This document shows, piece by piece, positions 25,047 to 33,411 of a stretch of 64,000 bases of DNA. The notes under the pieces were generated by a model, which searched no databases, was not told where the DNA came from, and saw only the letters and a list, made by a program, of their open reading frames with translations. Within the stretch, counting starts at the first letter, position 1; every line of letters starts with the position of its first letter. The stretch comes from Litorimonas sp964511495 (GTDB lineage: Bacteria > Pseudomonadota > Alphaproteobacteria > Caulobacterales > Maricaulaceae). The stretch covers positions 1-64,000 of the forward strand of contig CAZEFT010000008.1 in assembly GCA_964511495.1 (NCBI GenBank). Reading direction: 5' to 3'. A program made the translations under genes and the position numbers.

Positions 25047-26141
25047 ATGAGTGATAATGAACAATCCGGCTCCGAGGAAAAGTCCTTTGACGCCTCTGAA
25101 ACAAAAATACGCAAGTCGAGAGAGAAGGGTGATACGGCGCAATCAATGGAGGCGAACACCCTCTTTCTTTATGCCGGATTATTGGTTGCGACCATCATAT
25201 TCGGCAAAGCGGTTGCTTTTGATACGCTATTATCTCTGTCGGGCATGTTGGAACACCCCGAAGATATCGGTGCAAATTTATTACTCGGTGAAAAATCTCG
25301 CATGGGCGGGGATGATGCATCGGATTTATTGTGGTCACCAATTGCGGCCTTTTCGCCTTTGTTTATTTTATTGATTATGGCTGTGCTGTCGTCATTGGTT
25401 TTACAGCGCGCGATTACATTTGCACCGTCAAAACTTAAACCGAAATTATCCCGCATATCACCGATCTCGAATGCCAAAGAAAAATATGGCCCCAATGGTA
25501 TGTTTGAATTTGGTAAGCGGTTTTTCAAGCTCTGCTTTATAGCCGTGATTGGCAGTGTTTTCTTTTATAACCTTATTCTTGTCCTTCCGGGAGAAAGCGC
25601 CATTCCGACCAATTTAATTGTGCCGGAAATGAACCGCGTTGCCCTACAGCTTATCCTTTACATGGTGGTGGCCGTGGCTCTGATTACCGTGATTGACTTG
25701 CCCTATATGCAATTCTCTCATCTTAAAAAGCTCCGTATGACACTGAAGGAAGTGAAAGATGAGAATAAGGAAAGTGAAGGCGACCCCTATATGAAAAGCG
25801 AGAGGCGATCTCGTGCTTTAGCCCTTTCGCAATCCAGTATGTTGCATGATGTTTTGGCGGCTGATGTCGTCATCGTAAACCCAACGCATTATGCCGTCGC
25901 GATTAAATGGGACCGCGGACAGAAATCTGTGCCGGTTCTCTTGGCCAAAGGCGTTGATGAAATGGCCTTCCGAATCCGTCAACGCGCTAAGATGAATGAC
26001 ATTCCAATTCATTCCGATCCGCCCTCCGCTCGCTCTCTTTATGCAAGTGTCGAAATTGGCGAGCCAATCAAACCTGAACACTATGCAGCTGTTGCAGCCT
26101 CCATCCATTTTGCTGACAGCTTAAAGCCGGTTGATTATTAA
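25047..26141 (+). CDS. flhB: Flagellar export specificity switch protein FlhB
   Basis: FlhB controls the export switch from hook to filament substrates and cleaves itself in the NPTH motif. The motif is present in VNPTHYAVAI with Asn at residue 278. The N-terminus has the family pattern ETKIRKSREKGDTAQSMEAN, followed by four membrane segments and the basic linker. The length is 364 residues. It follows fliR by 15 bases and precedes the fliJ-like gene by 10. Confidence 0.97.
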   Translation: MSDNEQSGSEEKSFDASETKIRKSREKGDTAQSMEANTLFLYAGLLVATIIFGKAVAFDTLLSLSGMLEHPEDIGANLLLGEKSRMGGDDASDLLWSPIAAFSPLFILLIMAVLSSLVLQRAITFAPSKLKPKLSRISPISNAKEKYGPNGMFEFGKRFFKLCFIAVIGSVFFYNLILVLPGESAIPTNLIVPEMNRVALQLILYMVVAVALITVIDLPYMQFSHLKKLRMTLKEVKDENKESEGDPYMKSERRSRALALSQSSMLHDVLAADVVIVNPTHYAVAIKWDRGQKSVPVLLAKGVDEMAFRIRQRAKMNDIPIHSDPPSARSLYASVEIGEPIKPEHYAAVAASIHFADSLKPVDY

Positions 26142-26151
26142 AGAGGGCTGT

Positions 26152-26577
26152 ATGTTAAACAAGAAACTCGCCCTCTTAAAAATTGTCCGTATGCATAAGA
26201 GAGAGGCAGAGCAACGTTTTGCCGAGTCGGCCAAGCAAATTGCCCAGCTTGATGAAACACTCAATGCGATGGCCCTTCAAATTGCAGAAGGCCAAGAACG
26301 CTTATTTCAAAATGCACAGAATAATCTGGACCCTTTGGCATTTAACCGTTTTGAGAATTGGCGGCTTATGCTGAAAAAGAAAAAATTGGATATTGAAAAA
26401 GAAAAAGTCGCCATAAGGCAATCGCAAGAGATTATTCGGAAAGAGTTGAAATCACATATTGTCAAAGAAGCCTTTTTTGAAAAACAAATTAGCGTCTTCC
26501 AAAGGGAGTTAGAAAAAAAGCAATCGAATATAGCCGCTGAAAATACTCAAAAAATTTGGTTGCAAAACTGCTCCTAA
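26152..26577 (+). CDS. FliJ-like coiled-coil flagellar protein
   Basis: The 141-residue protein is nearly all charged helix (KREAEQRFAESAKQIAQLDE, RLMLKKKKLDIEKEKVAIRQ), strongly suggesting a two-helix antiparallel coiled coil as in FliJ, the stalk of the FliI ATPase. I choose the start at 26152 (MLNKKLAL), 10 bases after flhB, over an upstream Met that overlaps flhB, because GAGGG lies just before it and FliJ proteins begin in this way. There is no specific FliJ motif to confirm it. Placement after flhB rather than after fliI is unusual. Confidence 0.6.
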   Translation: MLNKKLALLKIVRMHKREAEQRFAESAKQIAQLDETLNAMALQIAEGQERLFQNAQNNLDPLAFNRFENWRLMLKKKKLDIEKEKVAIRQSQEIIRKELKSHIVKEAFFEKQISVFQRELEKKQSNIAAENTQKIWLQNCS

Positions 26578-26713
26578 TTTGTGTATAGGGCTTTTGATTT
26601 TTGGTTTGGCATATTTAGATTACGTCGAATCAGTCGAAGAAGTTTCCACCCATAGTTTAATTATGCTGTCAACACCCTAAGTTGAGCGGGTTGATCCGCG
26701 CCGGGCATATTTG

Positions 26714-26728
26714 TTTAGCTTTTATTAA
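26714..26728. promoter_or_regulatory. CtrA-like site upstream of small unknown gene
   Basis: TTTA-N7-TTAA, one base from consensus, lies about 100 bases before the gene at 26831 in a 253-base gap that otherwise shows no gene. A direct repeat AGTACT-N18-AGTACT immediately precedes that gene's ATG. Confidence 0.45.
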
Positions 26729-26830
26729 CCCCTCAATCATGGCCCCCAACTCTGTAGGGGGGCATATGGGTTATTATAGTTAATATCTATTCGTGACATA
26801 CATAGTACTCAATAGGAAAGGGCGAGTACT

Positions 26831-27205
26831 ATGTTGAAGATGAATACTGATAATGTGGTTGAAACGGTGAGGGCAGATTACAAGCCTAGTATCGTTTATT
26901 CTCAGTCACTAACCGAAATCATTAATAAGTACCAAAAAGTCTGTGATCAATTAAATGAGATCGCTGATGAAGTGCCTGACTCTGTTGAAAATGTTGACAA
27001 TCTTATCGCCCGTGAGCGCGATTTATTCGATCAACACGCCCGATTGCTTAACGATGCAATGAAAATGAAAATCCACTCCATGGAAGATGTGAAAGCAATT
27101 TTGCAGCTTTGGCGGAATGAAGTCGTTGGCGATCAAAAGGTAAAGAATCTGAGTGCCGGTGATCAAATCGTTTTATCCGTTTCAAAATTCCTGGAAGGGA
27201 ACTAA
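26831..27205 (+). CDS. Conserved-looking small helical protein, unknown
   Basis: I do not recognise this 124-residue protein. It has no signal peptide or membrane segment and appears helical and acidic, with a long amphipathic region (SLTEIINKYQKVCDQLNEIA onwards) and an LWRNEVVGDQKVKNLSAGDQ segment. A CtrA-like box precedes it, and it is followed after four bases by an XRE regulator, so they are likely co-transcribed. The pair lies at the edge of the flagellar cluster. It may be a regulatory partner of that regulator; this is inference. Confidence 0.7.
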   Translation: MLKMNTDNVVETVRADYKPSIVYSQSLTEIINKYQKVCDQLNEIADEVPDSVENVDNLIARERDLFDQHARLLNDAMKMKIHSMEDVKAILQLWRNEVVGDQKVKNLSAGDQIVLSVSKFLEGN

Positions 27206-27209
27206 TCCT

Positions 27210-27515
27210 ATGTTGACAAATTCTACACCTCGTTCGCCTAATCATGTTGATATTTTTGTTGGTGAAAAACTGACCAAACTCCGTCGTGAGCATGATTACA
27301 GCCAAAAAGATGTTGCAGATCTTTTGGGCGTTAGTTTTCAGCAAATCCAGAAATATGAGCGTGGTAAAAACCGTATCAGCGTCGGTCGCCTTTGGGAGCT
27401 TTCCGTTTTATTCTCCGTTACTCCAAATTATTTCTATAAAGAACTGATTAACGACACGGCAGCGCAAAAAACGCGTCCCATGCGTCACACGGCGCAGATT
27501 CGTCAGTTCAGCTAA
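27210..27515 (+). CDS. XRE-family transcriptional regulator
   Basis: The 101-residue protein has an HTH_3 domain (about residues 16-70): VGEKLTKLRREHDYSQKDVA, then LLGVSFQQIQKYERGKNRIS. This belongs to a widespread alphaproteobacterial group with the FQQIQKYExGxNRI signature. The C-terminal 25 residues are basic and probably disordered. I chose the ATG at 27210 because an upstream in-frame Met lies inside the preceding gene. A strong terminator follows at 27564-27605. Confidence 0.9.
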   Translation: MLTNSTPRSPNHVDIFVGEKLTKLRREHDYSQKDVADLLGVSFQQIQKYERGKNRISVGRLWELSVLFSVTPNYFYKELINDTAAQKTRPMRHTAQIRQFS

Positions 27516-27563
27516 GTTATTCTCCGTAAATCCGGCCGCCCCATGCCGGATTTGCTAGTCCCT

Positions 27564-27605
27564 TGGTGCGTTTTGTCCTCCCCCGACAGAACGCGCCATT
27601 TTTTT
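27564..27605 (+). terminator. Rho-independent terminator after XRE gene
   Basis: A 14-base-pair stem (27564-27577 with 27585-27598, two G-U pairs) with a CTCCCCC loop is followed at once by seven T residues (27599-27605). It ends the flagellar-side transcripts. An additional hairpin, AATCCGGC/GCCGGATT, lies just upstream (about 27532-27553). The rest of the 307-base gap to the beta-galactosidase shows no gene. Confidence 0.85.
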
Positions 27606-27822
27606 ATGGACGGCTAAAAAACTTGAAAAAACAAGTAGTTTTGGTTTTAATATTAAGAAGTTGGTAAGGGTTTCAAAACTATACACCACCATGGTGTTAA
27701 ATTAAAACAACACCTAGTGAGGCTCAAACCATCCATCGAGCTTAACTTCAGATTTCGAGTGATCCAGTTTTCCACATCCTAAACCCCAAATCTGGGTTGC
27801 TCGAAATTCCCCTTACACCTCT

Positions 27823-29757
27823 TCACAACGGCATAAGATGATATTCGCCGTCTCGCTTTTCGAACACTCGAATACCCGCAACGCCGATATCATATTGCGT
27901 CTGCTCGATTTCAAATGTTTCCACTTGCGCTCCGTAATTAAGGTAAAGACGGTAAGATCCAAAGTCCTGATACCTTAAGCCATTTGGGAGTTTAGCCTGC
28001 GTCAGGTCCAATTGTTCAAACAGAGTTTGATAGCCCTCCTCATCCCACCAAGCCGTTGAATAATAATAATTATCTTTGCCAATGAGCGCAGGGTTTTTAT
28101 CGGCAAATTTCAGAATAATGTCTTCAGATGTTTCGGTATATTCACGCCAATGATGTGCGGCCCCTATTGCCTCCAGAGGTATGAGAGCGCCCGCTCGCAA
28201 ACTTTCTACGGCACGAATTTGAATATCCATTTCGGGCAGGTGAGGCGGCAATTCATCGGGGATAGAAAAGTTTTCAGTTTTAGAGCCACTGCGCGGGCCT
28301 ATGATGATCTTCCCGTTTGCGTGTCTAACAGCGTCGCGAAGAGAGCTGTTCCAGGCAAAAAGTCCGGGAATAAAAATGTGAGAATAATCGCCAAGCTCTT
28401 TGACCTTGGAGGGTACAATATCAACACCATATCCCCGTCGCCGTAATTGAGAGTAGAGCCCATAAACCAGCCGAAAATAATCAAAGCTTTGACCTTGGGG
28501 CTGTATCTCCCACGCCCATTGCGATGAGTAATCAAAAACAATCGCGATATCAGAACGGACGGAATTACTGTCTATAGAGCCTAGAGCCGAAGCCACTGAT
28601 TTAACTTCTTCCATAACGGGCATAGAGTGCGCATCGGTCGATAAGAGGCCGGCATGAGATTGCTCTTGCGCGAAAGGTGCTTGGCGCCAGCGAAAATAGC
28701 TGACCACTTCTGCCCCGTGCGCAATGGCTTCCCATGTCCATAATTTGACCATGCCCGGCAAGGGTGCGGGATTAAAGGGTGCCCAGTTCACAGGGCCGGG
28801 TTGTTGCTCCATAATCCACCAGCGGCCTTTGCCCACGGCTCTGTAAAGGTCATGATGGAAAGCTTGAAAGTCCGGGTCACCCTGACGCGAATAGGCAGCT
28901 TTAAAGGTTTCATCTTGATCTGATCGATCTTCCAAAAAACCAAGCGGGTAGCTGTCCCAACTGGCGATTTCCAGATCCTGCCCCAGTGCAAAGTGATCAA
29001 ATTCTAATATACGACCCATATAGTTATGGATGATGGGTAACTCCGAATACTGCCGCAATGCCTTTATTTGTGCTTGATTCCAGACCACGACTTCATCTGA
29101 AGCAAAGCGTCGAAAATCCATTTCATGCGCCGGGTTTGCTTCGGTGACTGTCAAATTTGGGAGGTCCACCGCCTCGAAATTCGGATAATCCATCGACCAG
29201 AAAACATTGCCCCAAGCCTCGTTCAGAGCGTCGATGGTTTCATATTTCTCTTTTAACCAAATCCTGAAATTCATCAGCGCAGAGCGGTCATAGGACAAGG
29301 TTGTATCATGGCAGCCATATTCGTTATCCACTTGCCAAGCGTGAATATGAGGATTGCGGCCATAACGTTCAGCCATTGCCCCCGCCATATCCGCGGCGGC
29401 TTTACGGTAATCCACATGCGAAAAGCTATAATGCCGTCGGGACCCAAATTTACGAGGGCTCCCCTCACGGGTGACGGCTAACATATCTGGGAAGCGTGAT
29501 AACATCCAATAAGGCGGGGTCGCGCTGGGCGTACCCAACACCACTTTCAAACCTGCCTCGCCCAGTATTTGAATGGCTTTATCTAACCAAGTCCATTCAA
29601 ATTGTCCCGGCGAAGGTTCAAGGCGGTTCCAAGCGAATTCTCCTATTCGTACCCACTTAATGCCCGCTTCAATCATAAGCCTGGCATCAGTCTCCCATCG
29701 GCTTTCAGGCCAATGTTCGGGATAATAACAAACACCCAATTGTGCAGAAGAGGTCAT
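27823..29757 (-). CDS. Beta-galactosidase, glycoside hydrolase family 42
   Basis: GH42 enzymes hydrolyse terminal beta-galactosides. The 644-residue protein has the family N-terminus LGVCYYPEHWPESRWETD, acid/base Glu146 in WQVDNEYGCH, and nucleophile Glu317 in WWIMEQQPGPVNW. The trimerisation and C-terminal beta domains follow. There is no signal peptide, so it should be cytoplasmic. No sugar transporter or sugar regulator is next to it; it lies between the flagellar cluster and folD, 44 bases after folD on the same strand. Its substrate in a marine bacterium could be algal galactoside oligomers. Confidence 0.93.
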   Translation of the reverse strand: MTSSAQLGVCYYPEHWPESRWETDARLMIEAGIKWVRIGEFAWNRLEPSPGQFEWTWLDKAIQILGEAGLKVVLGTPSATPPYWMLSRFPDMLAVTREGSPRKFGSRRHYSFSHVDYRKAAADMAGAMAERYGRNPHIHAWQVDNEYGCHDTTLSYDRSALMNFRIWLKEKYETIDALNEAWGNVFWSMDYPNFEAVDLPNLTVTEANPAHEMDFRRFASDEVVVWNQAQIKALRQYSELPIIHNYMGRILEFDHFALGQDLEIASWDSYPLGFLEDRSDQDETFKAAYSRQGDPDFQAFHHDLYRAVGKGRWWIMEQQPGPVNWAPFNPAPLPGMVKLWTWEAIAHGAEVVSYFRWRQAPFAQEQSHAGLLSTDAHSMPVMEEVKSVASALGSIDSNSVRSDIAIVFDYSSQWAWEIQPQGQSFDYFRLVYGLYSQLRRRGYGVDIVPSKVKELGDYSHIFIPGLFAWNSSLRDAVRHANGKIIIGPRSGSKTENFSIPDELPPHLPEMDIQIRAVESLRAGALIPLEAIGAAHHWREYTETSEDIILKFADKNPALIGKDNYYYSTAWWDEEGYQTLFEQLDLTQAKLPNGLRYQDFGSYRLYLNYGAQVETFEIEQTQYDIGVAGIRVFEKRDGEYHLMPL

Positions 29758-29801
29758 TTTACAGACTCACAGTTATATGGGCGAGGCAGGGCTAAGCCAT
29801 A

Positions 29802-30692
29802 TCAGACGGACGCCACGCTTTGGGGCACATCCCATCCGCGTCGGGCGCAGGCCGCTAAAACCGTATTGCGTAAGAGACAGGCAATCGTCATGGGTCCTAC
29901 GCCCCCGGGTACGGGTGTGATGGCTCCCGCCACAGCCGAGGCTTCGGCGTAAGCGACATCGCCAACAAGCTTGGTTTTCCCCGGTTTTTCGGGATGGTCG
30001 ACGCGGTTAATCCCCACATCGATAACGCAGGCTCCCGCTTTCACCCAATCAGATTTAACCATTTCAGGCCGTCCCACAGCCGGCACTAAAATATCAGCAC
30101 CGCGACAAATATTTGGCAGGTTTTGCGTCCGTGAATGTGCAATGGTGACCGTACAATTTTGTTCTAAAAATAAAAGGGCAGCGGGCTTACCCACCAAAAT
30201 AGAACGCCCCAAGACAACGCAATGTTTGCCCGATAAATCCCCTAAGGCCGCTTTCGCCAAGATTACGCAGCCTGTCGGTGTACAAGGACGTAAGCCCGGC
30301 TTACCCAGAACCAAACGCCCGGCGGAAGTTTCTGTAAGCCCGTCTACATCTTTAGACGGATCGATCTCTTCAATCACGGCGTCACTATCTAAACCTTCCG
30401 GCAGGGGTAACTGAACCAAAATGCCGTCGACAGAGGCATCAGCATTCAAAGCCCGCACGGTTTCTGCGACCTCATCCTGTGTAGCATCTTTGGGTAACCG
30501 GCGTTCAATCGAGCGCATGCCGCACTCTTTTGTGAATTTGATTTTTGAGCGAACATAGACCTGACTTGCTGGATCATCCCCGACCAAAACAACAGCCAAA
30601 CAAGGTGTGTCGGGCAATGTACTGACCGCTTGCGCCACATCGGCGCGCACTTTCGTAGCAATGGCTTTTCCGTCAATTTTGTTGGCGTCCAT
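29802..30692 (-). CDS. folD: Bifunctional methylene-THF dehydrogenase/cyclohydrolase FolD
   Basis: FolD interconverts 5,10-methylene-THF and 10-formyl-THF in one-carbon metabolism. The 296-residue length is normal. Motifs are clear: VLVGDDPASQVYVRSK with the catalytic Lys, LVQLPLPEGLD, DVDGLTETSAGRL, GRSILVGKPAALLF for the nucleotide-binding fold, and PGGVGPMTIACLLRNT. It is divergent from the amidase gene across a 186-base gap. Confidence 0.97.
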   Translation of the reverse strand: MDANKIDGKAIATKVRADVAQAVSTLPDTPCLAVVLVGDDPASQVYVRSKIKFTKECGMRSIERRLPKDATQDEVAETVRALNADASVDGILVQLPLPEGLDSDAVIEEIDPSKDVDGLTETSAGRLVLGKPGLRPCTPTGCVILAKAALGDLSGKHCVVLGRSILVGKPAALLFLEQNCTVTIAHSRTQNLPNICRGADILVPAVGRPEMVKSDWVKAGACVIDVGINRVDHPEKPGKTKLVGDVAYAEASAVAGAITPVPGGVGPMTIACLLRNTVLAACARRGWDVPQSVASV

Positions 30693-30878
30693 AGTCTTTC
30701 ACCCAAAACAATAAGGTTCGGTATCCTTTCACTGCATAATATTGATGTAGTTGAATGGCGAATCTTGTCTGTATTTCGTCCACAACTTAGCACAAAACAG
30801 GCGTCGTGTTCTCGCTTAAAAAGGGTTGCGGCACAGAACGCTTATGGACTCTGTATCCTCACGACTTAATATCTTCTC

Positions 30879-32486
30879 ATGGACAATGATGTAGATGAAC
30901 AGAAAAGACACGGGTTTAGTCTCAGCTCGCGCGGGCTTACTTCTGTGTGGGCAGGCCTAACGATTTTGGTAAGCGCCTGCGACCCCCTCACGCCCAGCAA
31001 ACAAAGTCTAGAAGAAATTTATGCTGATGAAGCGGCCTATCAAGGCATAAACCCGAATTCTGAGCAATCAGCACAGCGAAGATTGGATTTCGCTCTCGGC
31101 AGGATTGAAGCCCTCGACCGAAATGGTCCAAAACTACAAAGCGTCTTATCCCTCAACCCTGAGGCTCGAAAGATTGCACAGTCCTTGGATGATGAGGTTG
31201 AGAGCAGAGGCGCGCTTCACGGCGTACCGGTTCTCATCAAAGATAATATCGAGACCAAAGATATGCCGACAACGGCGGGCAGTTCCGTCTTGGCCTTGAA
31301 TGATACAGGTAGGGACTCGCCTTTAGTGGCTAATTTGCGAGAGGCTGGAGCCGTTATTCTCGGCAAGGCTAATCTCTCACAATGGGCGAATTTTCGCTCG
31401 ACTCAATCCACCAGTGGATGGAGTGCTCTAGGGGCGCAGACTAAAAATCCACACGCATTGAACCGATCACCTTGCGGGTCAAGTTCGGGCAGCGGCGTCG
31501 CTGTTGCTGCCGGATTGGTTCCTGCCGCAATTGGCACGGAGACCAATGGATCTATCATATGCCCCTCAGCTATGAACGGCATTGTCGGCTTTAAACCGAC
31601 CGTTGGGCTTGTTCCGCAGGACTTGATTGTGCCGATTTCCTCGTCTCAGGATACGGCCGGGCCGATGACGCTTACGGTCAAAGATGCGGCAATTATGATG
31701 GATGCGATGACGGGAGGCGACACAGTTTTTTTACAAGCCGTGAAACAAGGCACTTTATCCGACAAACGTATAGGGGTTCTGGAATTTGCTCGTGGGTCAA
31801 ATAAAGGAGTGAACGCCAATTTTGATAGTGTTTTGCAAACGCTTGAAGATGAGGGCGCGACGCTGGTCACGATAGATGTTTATGAAGTACCGGATGGGTT
31901 TTGGGGTGCGGCTTTTGACGTTTTAAAATATGAATTTAAAGCGACATTGAATACTTATCTTGCAGACAGTGCTAAGGCCGTGACGGCTCGCGACCTAAGC
32001 GCGGTTATTACTGAGACTAAGGCTAATCCAACCGAGTTGAGAGTATTCGATGCAGATATTCTGGAGATGTCCAATGAATTGGGCGATTTGAACAGTGACG
32101 GCTATTTGTCGGCCCTTAACAAGGTTCAATCGGTGACACGAGACAATGGGCTTGATAAATTCATTGAAACGGAATCGTTGGACGCTGTTATCGCTCCGAG
32201 CACAGCCCCGACTTTTCTGATTGATCATATTTATGGCGATAATTATCCGGGTGGCACCGGCGCCGGATGGATGGCGGCCATAGCCGGATATCCTCACCTC
32301 ACCGTGCCAATGGGCCAGGTGAAAGGTTTACCTGTCGGCGTGTCCTTCATGGGACAAGCCGGGCAGGACAAAGAAATTATGGCTATCGGTTATGCTTATG
32401 AGCAGGCCAGTCAAATGCGTGTTCGTCCCAAATTTATTGAGGCTGTAGAAACACTACCGAATAGCGGGACTTTGTCACGAGACTGA
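30879..32486 (+). CDS. Amidase-signature hydrolase, predicted lipoprotein
   Basis: Amidase-signature enzymes hydrolyse amide bonds with a Ser-cisSer-Lys triad. The Lys is in VLIKDNIETKD, the Ser residues in SPCGSSSGSGVAVAAG and IGTETNGSIICPS. At 535 residues it is of usual length for GatA-like amidases that are not part of GatCAB. The N-terminus ends in a lipobox-like VSAC followed by Asp, suggesting an inner-membrane-retained lipoprotein, although the basic region ahead is long. The substrate cannot be judged. No gatB or gatC is adjacent, so tRNA amidation is unlikely. Confidence 0.88.
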   Translation: MDNDVDEQKRHGFSLSSRGLTSVWAGLTILVSACDPLTPSKQSLEEIYADEAAYQGINPNSEQSAQRRLDFALGRIEALDRNGPKLQSVLSLNPEARKIAQSLDDEVESRGALHGVPVLIKDNIETKDMPTTAGSSVLALNDTGRDSPLVANLREAGAVILGKANLSQWANFRSTQSTSGWSALGAQTKNPHALNRSPCGSSSGSGVAVAAGLVPAAIGTETNGSIICPSAMNGIVGFKPTVGLVPQDLIVPISSSQDTAGPMTLTVKDAAIMMDAMTGGDTVFLQAVKQGTLSDKRIGVLEFARGSNKGVNANFDSVLQTLEDEGATLVTIDVYEVPDGFWGAAFDVLKYEFKATLNTYLADSAKAVTARDLSAVITETKANPTELRVFDADILEMSNELGDLNSDGYLSALNKVQSVTRDNGLDKFIETESLDAVIAPSTAPTFLIDHIYGDNYPGGTGAGWMAAIAGYPHLTVPMGQVKGLPVGVSFMGQAGQDKEIMAIGYAYEQASQMRVRPKFIEAVETLPNSGTLSRD

Positions 32487-32538
32487 CATTAAAGAACGCT
32501 AACTAGACCCTTTAGAAAAAGACTGCGACAAAGAGAAT

Positions 32539-33408
32539 ATGAAAGCATGGCTAAGACAGAGAGGAGAGTTCGGGCAGGGCTTGTCTTTGCCTTTAATCAT
32601 GCGCTTGTTGAAAATTGCAGGGCTTGTCCTCTTGGGGTGGTTACTGATCCGCGCTTTCATTTTGTTTTTCAATCCCGAAATTGTTTGGACAGCGCGTCCT
32701 GAAATCCCGACATCTGTGGCAGGGAATGCCGCCCAGTCACCGCAAAACTTCTCGTTTAATACAGACCCTTTTGCCATTGGGGCCGTCGAACAGGGAGACA
32801 GTAAAGGCTCAATCAGTTTTGAAGAAGGATTTGATGCGCCGGAAACGGAGCTGAATTTGGTGTTGAAGGGGCGCACAGTCGGCAATCCGGGGTCTGCCGT
32901 TTTAAGAACACCTGATAATTTGGAGCGTTCTTACCGGGTTGGTGAAGACGTTATGAATGGTGTGAGTTTGCAAGCCGTCAGACCAAAATTTGTTGTTCTG
33001 GATGTCAGAGGCGAATTACAAAGGCTCACATTCATCAAAGATGACACTACGGGCTTGGTGGTCGTTCAAGAAAGTGAATCACCCTTAATATCGGCCCCGC
33101 AGACCTCGAATTCCACTTTATCCGCTGCGGCGGTAGATGCTTCCCAATTACTCAAAACAGTGAAATTTAATCCCTATTATGATCAAGGCCGCCTCTCCGG
33201 CTATAGCGTGGCTTCGGCTACAGGGGATGCTGGTCTGAAAAAATTCGGTTTGAAGTCGGGGGATGTGATTACAAAGGTCAACACGACCAGCCTTGTGAAT
33301 GAGCGACTAAATTTATTAGAATTGGCGGCCTCACTTCGCAATGCGAAACAGGTTAAAATGCAAATCATTCGGGATGGTCAATCCCAAACAATTACGATTG
33401 GGCGATAG
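32539..33408 (+). CDS. gspC: Type II secretion protein GspC-like
   Basis: GspC links the inner-membrane platform of the type II secretion system to the outer-membrane secretin. The 289-residue protein has one N-terminal membrane segment (about residues 20-42), a periplasmic homology region (about 105-165, LNLVLKGRTVGNPGSAVL, SYRVGEDVMNGVSLQAV), and a C-terminal PDZ-like domain (GLKKFGLKSGDVITKVN). gspD follows after three bases, as is standard. Confidence 0.88.
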   Translation: MKAWLRQRGEFGQGLSLPLIMRLLKIAGLVLLGWLLIRAFILFFNPEIVWTARPEIPTSVAGNAAQSPQNFSFNTDPFAIGAVEQGDSKGSISFEEGFDAPETELNLVLKGRTVGNPGSAVLRTPDNLERSYRVGEDVMNGVSLQAVRPKFVVLDVRGELQRLTFIKDDTTGLVVVQESESPLISAPQTSNSTLSAAAVDASQLLKTVKFNPYYDQGRLSGYSVASATGDAGLKKFGLKSGDVITKVNTTSLVNERLNLLELAASLRNAKQVKMQIIRDGQSQTITIGR

Positions 33409-33411
33409 AGC

